Below the pieces are notes generated by a model that did not search any database, was not told where the DNA came from, and saw nothing but the letters and a program-made list of their open reading frames with translations. A program made the position numbers and the translations under genes. From positions 1 to 5,674 of the forward strand of contig CALFYR010000523.1 in assembly GCA_937954195.1 (NCBI GenBank): a DNA stretch of 5,674 bases, read 5' to 3'. Every line of letters starts with the position of its first letter. The stretch's first letter is position 1. Below, in pieces: positions 1-5,294 of this stretch. Origin of the DNA: an uncultured Dehalococcoidia bacterium (lineage in GTDB: Bacteria; Chloroflexota; Dehalococcoidia; Tepidiformales; Tepidiformaceae).

Positions 1-24
1 CTTGCTTCATGATCCGAAACAGTG

Positions 25-54
25 TTGACCGCATCTTAACAAGCGGCGTAGGGT
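25..54 (+). promoter_or_regulatory. Candidate sigma70-type promoter upstream of the SWIM gene
   Basis: A TTGACC box at 25-30 is followed after 18 bases by TAGGGT at 49-54. The first differs from the -35 consensus at one base. The second keeps the TA...T frame of a -10 box. Transcription would begin near 61, giving a leader of about 85 bases before the SWIM start codon, and that leader would contain the hairpin at 92-118. A 6-bp inverted repeat, TGGATG/CATCCA at 62-67 and 78-83, also falls in it. This is pattern matching only. In GC-rich genomes such matches have moderate specificity. Confidence 0.3.
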
Positions 55-91
55 GCCCGTATGGATGTGATTACTGGCATCCAATGACGTC

Positions 92-120
92 ACGGCGGCC
101 ACCGTTTGGGGCCGCCGTTT
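92..120 (+). terminator. GC-rich hairpin with short T tract, terminator or leader attenuator
   Basis: A perfect 9-bp stem, ACGGCGGCC at 92-100 and GGCCGCCGT at 110-118, encloses a 9-base loop and runs into TTT at 118-120, then a T-rich stretch. It has the form of a rho-independent terminator with a weak T tract. It could end a gene lying to the left of the window. If the promoter candidate at 25-54 is used, it would instead lie in the SWIM leader. It ends 28 bases before the SWIM start codon. The hairpin is directly visible; its function is inferred. Confidence 0.45.
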
Positions 121-130
121 GTGTTCTCTA

Positions 131-137
131 AAGGAGG
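131..137 (+). promoter_or_regulatory. Strong Shine-Dalgarno site for the SWIM gene
   Basis: AAGGAGG lies 9 bases before the ATG at 147, a near-perfect anti-16S match at good spacing. It fixes the start of the SWIM gene. It is the only strong ribosome binding site in this window, as the other starts have weak or no such motif. Confidence 0.85.
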
Positions 138-146
138 CAGCAGGTC

Positions 147-404
147 ATGCAGTCGAGCTTGATCGGCAAGGTGGAAAAAGCCAAGGTCTACGCGCAGGAA
201 CGGCATCGGATGCACGTCGATGATCTCCAGGTTTCGTTCCACGGGGAGAACAGCGATCACGAAGTGACGCTCCACGATGGGAGGTGGTCGTGCAATTGCG
301 ACTTCTTCACTACGTGGACCGTTTGCAGCCACACCATGGCCCTCGAGCGGATTCTCGAAGGCATGGTCCCCAGGCAGGAGCTAGAAGCTCTCGTCCCTGC
401 CTAG
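147..404 (+). CDS. Small SWIM-type zinc finger protein
   Basis: This encodes a complete 85-residue soluble protein built around one SWIM zinc-binding motif. The ligands are visible as C49-x-C51, eight residues, then C60-x-H62, the CxCx(n)CxH signature of the family. The N-terminal part (about 1-48) is charged and predicted to form a helix then strands leading into the finger. The C-terminal part (about 63-83) looks helical. SWIM domains occur in bacterial Swi2/Snf2-type ATPases, in MuDR-type transposases and in plant FAR1-like proteins, where they are thought to bind DNA or proteins. Here the domain stands alone, with no helicase or transposase attached. No signal peptide or membrane segment is seen, so the protein should be cytoplasmic. 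The start is well supported by the Shine-Dalgarno site at 131-137. The gene is monocistronic and converges on the P450 gene. The zinc-finger call is firm; the cellular role is unknown. Confidence 0.88.
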   Translation: MQSSLIGKVEKAKVYAQERHRMHVDDLQVSFHGENSDHEVTLHDGRWSCNCDFFTTWTVCSHTMALERILEGMVPRQELEALVPA

Positions 405-425
405 GACCTGGCAGCTGAACTGTTA

Positions 426-460
426 ACACGGCGCGCCGGCACGGGGCTGGCGCGCCGTGT
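426..460. terminator. Long hairpin between convergent genes, probable bidirectional terminator
   Basis: ACACGGCGCGCC at 426-437 pairs perfectly with GGCGCGCCGTGT at 449-460. Three further pairs (438-440 with 446-448, one of them G-U) extend it to a 15-bp stem with a 5-base loop. It begins 22 bases after the SWIM stop and sits 44 bases beyond the P450 stop on the other strand, where a shared terminator is expected. Neither side has a long T run, so termination may depend on the stem strength or on Rho. Confidence 0.7.
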
Positions 461-504
461 CGCGTTTCCGGGAAGGGCTGGCCGAGGGGGCCGCGCCCTA
501 CGGG

Positions 505-1734
505 TCAGCCGGGAAGAAGTTCGAGCTTGCCGTAGCCACGGACCTGGAGGCTGCCGCCGCGCGCCGAGCCCACCACTCGATATTCGCCCCAGCGTTCGAG
601 GAGCCGGCGGATTGCCACGTCGAGCTCGATCTTCGCGAGTGGGGTCCCCAGGCAGTAGTGAATGCCCATGCCGAAGGTCAGGTGGCGGATGCTGGGGCGG
701 CCGAGCTTTATCTCGTCGGGCTCTTCGAATTTATCGGGATCGCGGTTCGCCGCGCCGACCATCACATAGATCATCTGACCTTCGCGAATCGTGCGGTTCC
801 ACATCTTGATGTCGTCCAGGGCGAAGCGGACGACGTAGTGGGTGGCGCTATCCCAGCGAAGGATCTCTTCGACCCCGGTCGGCACAAGGTCGGGGTCATC
901 GATGAGGCGGCTGCGGATGGCCGGGTGCTGCTCAAGCGCAGCGATAACGTTGCTGATGGACATGGCCAGTGGGCCATTCCCGGCCATTGAGATGTGGATG
1001 AGCATCATCAGCATCTCATCGGGTGTGATTGCCTCATCGTCTACCGCGTCGAGGAGTGCGCCCAGCACGTCGCGCGGGCCTTTCTGTTCGTCCGGCACGT
1101 CCCTTCGTTCGGCGATCGTCGCGATGTAATCGAGCAGGGACTCGCGGGCCGTTTCCGCATCACGAATGACATCCGGATGGTCGCCGCCCTCGGCACGTGC
1201 CCGCATGATCGCGGCCGACCATTGGCGCACGGGCTGCCACCCTTCAGCGGGGAATCCCAGGTGCGCAAGGATGGTGGTGATGGCGAGCGGCTCGCAGATG
1301 CCTGGAACGGCGTCCCACGGCACACCCTCGTGCGCCTGGCCGAAGAAGTGGTCAACGGCAGCCTCAACGGTGGGGCGCATGCGGTCCATTGCTGCCGGCG
1401 TAAACGCGCGATTCACGATCGTGCGGAGGCGGGTGTGGTCCGGCGGGTCCGAGTTGCCGAGGATAGGCGCTTCTCCAAGGGGGACCATCGCTCGGCGGGC
1501 GCGGATGGCTTCGCCATATGCGCCCGATGCGCTGGCCGGGTCGGAAGAGAAGCGCTCGTCGTCCTGGAGGACTTTCAGGCAGTCGTCGTAGCGCGTGAGG
1601 ACCCAGCCGCCCATGTCCGGGCTCCAGTGAACCGGTTCCTGGTCGCGAAGACGGGCGAGGACGGGGTACGGATCTTCAGCATACGCGGGCCGAAACGGGT
1701 TGAAGAATGCCACAGCAACAAGTGTACGTGGCAT
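505..1734 (-). CDS. Cytochrome P450 (bacterial class I type) with atypical I-helix
   Basis: This encodes a 409-residue soluble P450, normal length for bacterial CYPs. Such enzymes bind heme and oxidise small molecules using electrons from a partner ferredoxin. The heme-binding loop is FGMGIHYCLG at 354-363, with C361 as the axial thiolate. The K-helix ExxR motif is E290/R293. The PERF-like region is near 329-347, and the C-helix region DPPDHTRLR (96-104) supplies H100 and R104, typical heme-propionate contacts. There is no N-terminal anchor. The I-helix reads AGNGPL at 251-256 where most family members have AGxE/DTT, so both the acidic residue and the conserved threonine are replaced, by Gly and Pro. 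The gene is alone on its strand, and no ferredoxin or reductase gene is in the window. The ATG at 1734 has no Shine-Dalgarno site. A GTG at codon 8 is an alternative and would still keep the whole conserved fold. The substrate cannot be told from sequence. The family call is certain. Confidence 0.96.
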   Translation of the reverse strand: MPRTLVAVAFFNPFRPAYAEDPYPVLARLRDQEPVHWSPDMGGWVLTRYDDCLKVLQDDERFSSDPASASGAYGEAIRARRAMVPLGEAPILGNSDPPDHTRLRTIVNRAFTPAAMDRMRPTVEAAVDHFFGQAHEGVPWDAVPGICEPLAITTILAHLGFPAEGWQPVRQWSAAIMRARAEGGDHPDVIRDAETARESLLDYIATIAERRDVPDEQKGPRDVLGALLDAVDDEAITPDEMLMMLIHISMAGNGPLAMSISNVIAALEQHPAIRSRLIDDPDLVPTGVEEILRWDSATHYVVRFALDDIKMWNRTIREGQMIYVMVGAANRDPDKFEEPDEIKLGRPSIRHLTFGMGIHYCLGTPLAKIELDVAIRRLLERWGEYRVVGSARGGSLQVRGYGKLELLPG

Positions 1735-1790
1735 TGACTATTCGCGGATGCGGGATATTTCGACAAGAGGTAATGGTTGTGATACGAAGA

Positions 1791-1828
1791 AAGCGTGGCG
1801 CCGAGATTGCTCTCCCGGCGCCACGCTT
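1791..1828 (-). terminator. Strong hairpin, terminator-like on the minus strand
   Basis: AAGCGTGGCGCCG at 1791-1803 and CGGCGCCACGCTT at 1816-1828 form a perfect 13-bp stem with a 12-base loop. Read on the minus strand the stem is followed by TCTTCGT, so with the terminal TT of the stem there is a short T-rich tail, as in an intrinsic terminator. On the plus strand the tail is CTTCTTGATG, also pyrimidine-rich at first. No gene that would need a terminator here is visible on either strand. It could instead be a structured operator or the end of a small RNA. Confidence 0.45.
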
Positions 1829-1904
1829 CTTGATGTGGATTCGATGACCGGCGGTAGAGGCTTCCCCGGAATCGGACCCACACCCCCCTGACAGGCGTTC
1901 CCTC

Positions 1905-1934
1905 TTGTTAGTAGTACGTCGCGGTTCGAATAAG
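1905..1934 (+). promoter_or_regulatory. Candidate promoter for the anchored-protein gene
   Basis: TTGTTA at 1905-1910 and AATAAG at 1929-1934 are separated by 18 bases, each matching four of six consensus positions. The predicted transcript start near 1941 would give a leader of about 40 bases. It is the most AT-rich patch in this gap, as expected for a promoter, but the match is only moderate. Confidence 0.3.
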
Positions 1935-1980
1935 GGATTTCCGTAGTGCCGGTGGATATGGCTGTGGATACGGTAGGTTC

Positions 1981-2838
1981 GTGCAAAGGCGACCGACCGG
2001 GCCAACGACGGCCGAACGGCTGATTGAGAAGCTGAAGAAGCCGCACTACGCCATCCCCGCGGCGATTGTTGTGGTGATGCTTGGGCTCGCCATTGGCGTG
2101 CAGCCGGGGCAAAAGGCTTCGGGAGCCCAGGACTTCGCGCTCGATGCGGAGAACACCCTGTTCGACCCGACGCCGACCGCAGAGGCACCGACCCAGGAGC
2201 CAACTCAGGAACCGACCGCTGTACCGACGCAGCCAACCGTGGGCGAGCCCACCGCGGATGGTTCGACCACGCCTCAGAACGAAGTGGCGGGCGTTCAGTC
2301 CACGCCAACGACGGCGCCAACGGTGGACCCGGCGCTCTACTCGGAATCGACCCAATGCGGCTCGCTGCAGGAAACGGCCGTGGCACTCGGGGTCGAACAG
2401 GTGATGGCCGGTATCTCGGTGCAGGCGACTGGCGCTTCGGTGTATCCGATTGAGTACTTCCGCTGCATCCTCATGGCGACGGGCGGCGGAGAGGCGTATG
2501 CGCTGGCGAGCAGCATTGCTGACGCCGAGCAGAGCGGAAGCACGCACATCGTGCTCGTAGACCTGTGGATCGCGAATTCGTCCAAGCAGTTCGCCCAGGT
2601 GAACCTGAAGACGGCCACACTCGCGGCGGCCGGCCAGACGTTCGCGCCGCTTGCGACACTTGGCGGACGGTCCGAAGTGGTGGTTGCGACCGGGCAGGGG
2701 CGCGCCGTGACGGTCGTTGTGGCTATCACGAACACGGTGACGACCACGACGGGGCCTATGACCATCGTGGTAGACGGCCCGCTTTCGAACGGCGTGCAGG
2801 TGCCGGGCAAGTTCCAGCTCTTCCTCCCGACGCCATAG
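1981..2838 (+). CDS. Membrane-anchored protein with Pro/Thr/Glu linker and extracytoplasmic beta domain
   Basis: This encodes 285 residues from a GTG start; no in-frame start lies closer upstream, and the ribosome site is weak (GGTAGG at 1972-1977). A basic N-terminus (1-23) is followed by one hydrophobic segment at about 24-40, with no clear cleavage site, so it most likely acts as a signal anchor. Residues about 63-118 are a low-complexity linker rich in Pro, Thr, Glu and Ala with repeated APT/EPT units, typical of stalks outside the cell. Residues about 120-285 form a mostly beta domain. Its segment HIVLVDLWIANSSKQF (189-204) resembles the first conserved strands of DUF4352-type immunoglobulin-like domains, though this is a resemblance by eye and not a proven match. 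Two cysteines in the outer domain, C126 and C162, could form a disulfide. The gene leads a run of plus-strand genes. Its function is unknown; a role in surface binding or as a lipid-independent anchored sensor is only a guess. Confidence 0.85.
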   Translation: MQRRPTGPTTAERLIEKLKKPHYAIPAAIVVVMLGLAIGVQPGQKASGAQDFALDAENTLFDPTPTAEAPTQEPTQEPTAVPTQPTVGEPTADGSTTPQNEVAGVQSTPTTAPTVDPALYSESTQCGSLQETAVALGVEQVMAGISVQATGASVYPIEYFRCILMATGGGEAYALASSIADAEQSGSTHIVLVDLWIANSSKQFAQVNLKTATLAAAGQTFAPLATLGGRSEVVVATGQGRAVTVVVAITNTVTTTTGPMTIVVDGPLSNGVQVPGKFQLFLPTP

Positions 2839-2877
2839 ACGCTTTCCCTGAACCGCCGCCTGCGCCATCCTGCGCGC

Positions 2878-3291
2878 ATGGCAACCTACGACCAGCTCAA
2901 CATCGGCGATTCGGCCACCTTTTCGAAAACGATCAGCGAAGGCGACGTGTACCTGTTCGCCGGTATCACCGGTGACCTGAACCCGGCGCACATGGACGCC
3001 GTATCGGCGGCGGGCGGCATGTTTAAGCAGCGCATCGCGCACGGGATGCTCAGCGGTTCGTTCATCTCGACCGTCATCGGCATGCAGCTGCCGGGCCCGG
3101 GGTCGATCTATGTCGGGCAAACCCTGTCGTTCCGCGCCCCCGTGTTCTTTGGAGACACACTCACCGCGAAGGCAGAGGTGAGCGAGAAGCTTGAAGAGCG
3201 GAAGTGGGTGAAGTTAAAGACGACCGTCACCAACCAGGACGGCAAGCTGGTGATCGATGGCGAGGCGACGGTGATCCCGCCGAAGGAATAG
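2878..3291 (+). CDS. phaJ: (R)-specific enoyl-CoA hydratase, PhaJ/MaoC family
   Basis: This encodes a 137-residue single hot-dog-fold protein, the usual size for PhaJ. The enzymes hydrate trans-2-enoyl-CoA to (R)-3-hydroxyacyl-CoA in the cytoplasm, linking beta-oxidation to polyhydroxyalkanoate synthesis or acting in related acyl-CoA routes. The hydratase-2 motif is present as TGDLNPAHMD (31-40), with catalytic D33 and H38 and N35 between. The supporting RIAHGMLSGSF (52-62) and LPGPGSIYVGQTLSFRAPVFFGD (71-93) segments match the family closely. All key residues are present, so it should be active. The gene follows the anchored-protein gene by 39 bases and precedes the DUF4838 gene by 16, so co-transcription is plausible. 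No Shine-Dalgarno site precedes the ATG. A weak CATCCT box ends 6 bases before it and could make a leaderless start. No PHA synthase is in the window, so whether it feeds PHA synthesis here is open. A generic MaoC-like dehydratase is the alternative name. Confidence 0.92.
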   Translation: MATYDQLNIGDSATFSKTISEGDVYLFAGITGDLNPAHMDAVSAAGGMFKQRIAHGMLSGSFISTVIGMQLPGPGSIYVGQTLSFRAPVFFGDTLTAKAEVSEKLEERKWVKLKTTVTNQDGKLVIDGEATVIPPKE

Positions 3292-3293
3292 CC

Positions 3294-3299
3294 GGGGTG
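3294..3299 (+). promoter_or_regulatory. Weak Shine-Dalgarno site for the DUF4838 gene
   Basis: GGGGTG lies 8 bases before the ATG at 3308. It can pair with the 16S tail only with G-U wobbles, but the spacing is right, and no other start codon is in frame between here and the end of the hydratase gene. Confidence 0.4.
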
Positions 3300-3307
3300 C
3301 AAGCCGC

Positions 3308-5251
3308 ATGAACCACACCGCCGCAGAACTCTCGCTCTGGAGCATTGCCGCCGAACACGCCGGCCTGCAGCACGCCGCGCTCGAACTCCAGGCCCACCTC
3401 TTGCGGGCGCGGATGTTTGAGGGCCGGCCGGCCGCATTTGCACCGGCCATCGTCACGGCATCTGCGGGATCAGACGGCGGTGCGATGGCTGGTGACGCGG
3501 TGATCCGGCTGAAGTCCGGCTCGGGGCCCGGAGACGCCTTCACCATCGATGTGGATGAAACCGCGATCGTGATCACGGGTGAGAACGACCGGGGCGCGCT
3601 GAACGGCGTGTACTGGCTGCTGGAACGGCTGGGATTCCTGTGGGTGAAACCCGGCGACGGCGGGACGCGGTTTGTGCCCGGAAGGTCCCTGGCCACAGGG
3701 ACATATGCAGAATCGCCGGCGTTCAGGCTGCGGACCCTGATTCTCGGCAATGACGGCCTGCACGATGACTGGCACGAGTGGATGGAGTTCGCCAGCCGCA
3801 ACCGCGTGAACGACCTGTTCTTTCACGACACACCCCCGAGCCGGCTGGACCGGCCGCGTGGCGCGGTGAGGCCGGGATCGGCGGACGAGATAGCGGCAGA
3901 CGGCCGTGGCTGGATGTTCGAACTCTGGGACCGGGAGGGGCCGGAGATCGCCGCCGAGGCCCGGAAACGCGGAATGCGGCTGCAGTTCGGGGGACACCAC
4001 TTACCTTCGCTACTGCCGCGCGAACTGTTTGCTGAGCGTCCGGATTGGTTTCCATTTCGCGGCGGCGAGCGGAATCCGCGCTACAACATGTGCACTTCAA
4101 GCGAGGGAGCGGTTGCCCACGTGAAAGGCGCCGCCCGCGCGTTCTTCGAACGGTTCGCCGGGGCTGATGTGTACCACCTTTGGGCCGACGACATCCGAGG
4201 CGGCGGGTGGTGCGAGTGTGGCGAGTGCGCCGGCCTGACCGCATCCGATCAGGCGCTGCGCGCGACGAATATGGTGGCCGAGGTGCTGGCCGAGACGGCG
4301 CCCGGGGCGAGAATCGCCCACCTCGCATACCACGACACGATCGAGCCGCCGGCTAGAACCCCTCGCGAGAATGTGGTCGCCCTCTACGCTCCCCGGCCAC
4401 GGAACTACGCGTTCTCGATCGACGACCCGGCGTGCCCCCGCAACGCGCGTGACCACTGGGGTCCCTTCCAGGGGCTGTCGAGAACATTCGGAGACGCCGC
4501 CCGGGTCTTCGCGTTCGAGTACTACAGCGACTCGATCCTGTTCAAATGGATGGCGCCCCCGTTGCTGGAGGTGCTTCCGCGCGACGCCTCCGCTTACGCG
4601 GGCGCTGGTATCGGGAGCTTCGGGAACCTCGCGGTCACCCCGCGACCATGGGTGGGGCCGAACTGGCACGCATGGTGGTGGGCCCGGTGCGCATGGAACC
4701 CTGCAGCAGACGGACAGGAGGAGCTACGACGCTTATGCTCGGCTTCCTTCGGCGAAGATGCAGGTGCGTTCGGCCGTGCACTCGACGAGTTGGAGGCGGG
4801 CTACGCCCTGCTCCTGGACCTGGGCGAACTGGAGCAGATCCCGCGGCACGATGTGCTCGACTATTCGGACACCCCACGGGAAGCGCTGAGCGCGAAGGCT
4901 GCCCAGATGCGGGCGGCAATCCCCCGGTTCGAAGCTGCGGTTCGGGCCCTCCCACTGGCGCCGGATGGGCTCGGCATGGAATGGCGCGACGAGCTGGCAA
5001 TGCAGGTGAGCTACGCGCTACACGTCGCGAACAGAGTCATCGCCTGGGATGCGGCCCTGGCCGGCGATGGCGCAGAAGCGCGCGGCGCGCTGGCCGATGC
5101 ACGTCTGGCGTTGAGCGCCGTGAACGACTGGGTAAACGCACACCCGGCGCCTTCCTATGCCAACCTCTCCCGGGGCATGCTCCGGGCGGCCCGATGGCAC
5201 ACCGATCGCATCGGGGAGCTGACCGGCGAAGCGGGCCAATCGCATCACTGA
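3308..5251 (+). CDS. DUF4838-type glycoside hydrolase-like protein
   Basis: This encodes 647 residues. Residues about 1-130 resemble the N-terminal domain found before the barrel in GH20/GH67-type enzymes, with the segment GALNGVYWLLERLGFLWV (96-113). Residues about 135-450 look like a TIM-barrel. The DUF4838 hallmark is HLWADDIRGGGWCECGECAG (290-309), with acidic D294/D295 and the CxCxxC cysteines C302, C304 and C307. Residues about 451-647 are largely helical and include the WWARCAWNP (457-465) block typical of the family. From memory, part of DUF4838 is assigned to glycoside hydrolase family 163, with an endo-beta-N-acetylglucosaminidase from Bacteroides as the characterised member. I cannot say that this protein has that activity. 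E404 in FAFEYYSD and D294/D295 are catalytic candidates by position only. There is no signal peptide or membrane segment, which is odd for a glycan-degrading enzyme. It starts 16 bases after the hydratase gene, probably in the same transcript. The family call is good; the substrate is unknown. Confidence 0.85.
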   Translation: MNHTAAELSLWSIAAEHAGLQHAALELQAHLLRARMFEGRPAAFAPAIVTASAGSDGGAMAGDAVIRLKSGSGPGDAFTIDVDETAIVITGENDRGALNGVYWLLERLGFLWVKPGDGGTRFVPGRSLATGTYAESPAFRLRTLILGNDGLHDDWHEWMEFASRNRVNDLFFHDTPPSRLDRPRGAVRPGSADEIAADGRGWMFELWDREGPEIAAEARKRGMRLQFGGHHLPSLLPRELFAERPDWFPFRGGERNPRYNMCTSSEGAVAHVKGAARAFFERFAGADVYHLWADDIRGGGWCECGECAGLTASDQALRATNMVAEVLAETAPGARIAHLAYHDTIEPPARTPRENVVALYAPRPRNYAFSIDDPACPRNARDHWGPFQGLSRTFGDAARVFAFEYYSDSILFKWMAPPLLEVLPRDASAYAGAGIGSFGNLAVTPRPWVGPNWHAWWWARCAWNPAADGQEELRRLCSASFGEDAGAFGRALDELEAGYALLLDLGELEQIPRHDVLDYSDTPREALSAKAAQMRAAIPRFEAAVRALPLAPDGLGMEWRDELAMQVSYALHVANRVIAWDAALAGDGAEARGALADARLALSAVNDWVNAHPAPSYANLSRGMLRAARWHTDRIGELTGEAGQSHH

Positions 5252-5254
5252 ACC

Positions 5255-5286
5255 TTGACGTGCGCGTTAACGTCTATACACTAGAC
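5255..5286 (+). promoter_or_regulatory. Promoter and probable operator of the MerR gene
   Basis: TTGACG at 5255-5260 and TACACT at 5277-5282 are 16 bases apart. Transcription from it would begin about 5 bases before the ATG at 5295, giving a nearly leaderless mRNA, which fits the missing Shine-Dalgarno site. Three inverted repeats overlap here: GACGT/ACGTC (5257-5261 and 5270-5274), the 8-bp palindrome CGTTAACG (5265-5272) between the two boxes, and GTCTA/TAGAC (5272-5276 and 5282-5286) flanking the -10 box. MerR proteins commonly bind dyads between the -35 and -10 boxes, so autoregulation is likely. Confidence 0.55.
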
Positions 5287-5294
5287 ATTCAGCC

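Larger units (their letters stand above)
1735..1980. other. Divergent intergenic region, 246 bases, no gene seen
   Basis: This lies between the starts of the P450 gene (-) and the anchored-protein gene (+). I find no convincing coding sequence. It holds a 13-bp-stem hairpin (1791-1828), a promoter candidate for the plus-strand gene (1905-1934) and a two-copy direct repeat just before the GTG start. For the P450, TTGTCG (1766-1761) and AATAGT (1742-1737) on the minus strand, 18 bases apart, form a weak promoter candidate. It would place the transcript start within the first codons, which would favour the GTG at codon 8. Confidence 0.6.

Noticed and set aside
1..34. A minus-strand gene starting at the ATG whose first base is position 34 and running off the left edge.
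   Set aside because: Only 11 codons are visible, with no ribosome site and no recognisable motif.
9..130. A short plus-strand open frame ending at the TAA at 128-130.
   Set aside because: It is about 40 codons long, runs through the terminator-like hairpin, has no ribosome site and no recognisable content.
994..1737. Open frames on the plus strand across the P450 gene, the longest of 247 codons, and another at 457-990.
   Set aside because: They are antisense to a P450 with all its signature motifs, and their translations show no recognisable domain.
1700..1891. A 63-codon plus-strand frame covering the hairpin at 1791-1828.
   Set aside because: It begins antisense to the P450 N-terminus, has no ribosome site, and its sequence is partly the translation of the inverted repeat.
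1861..1945. A possible tRNA, because of TTCGAA at 1925-1930 and GGTCCGATTCC on the opposite strand, which resemble T-loops.
   Set aside because: The flanking five bases do not pair as a T-stem in either orientation, and no matching acceptor or anticodon arm could be drawn.
1738..3120. A 460-codon open frame on the minus strand.
   Set aside because: It lies antisense to two well-supported plus-strand genes, is very rich in Arg, His and Gly, and matches no family I recognise. Long antisense frames are common in GC-rich DNA.
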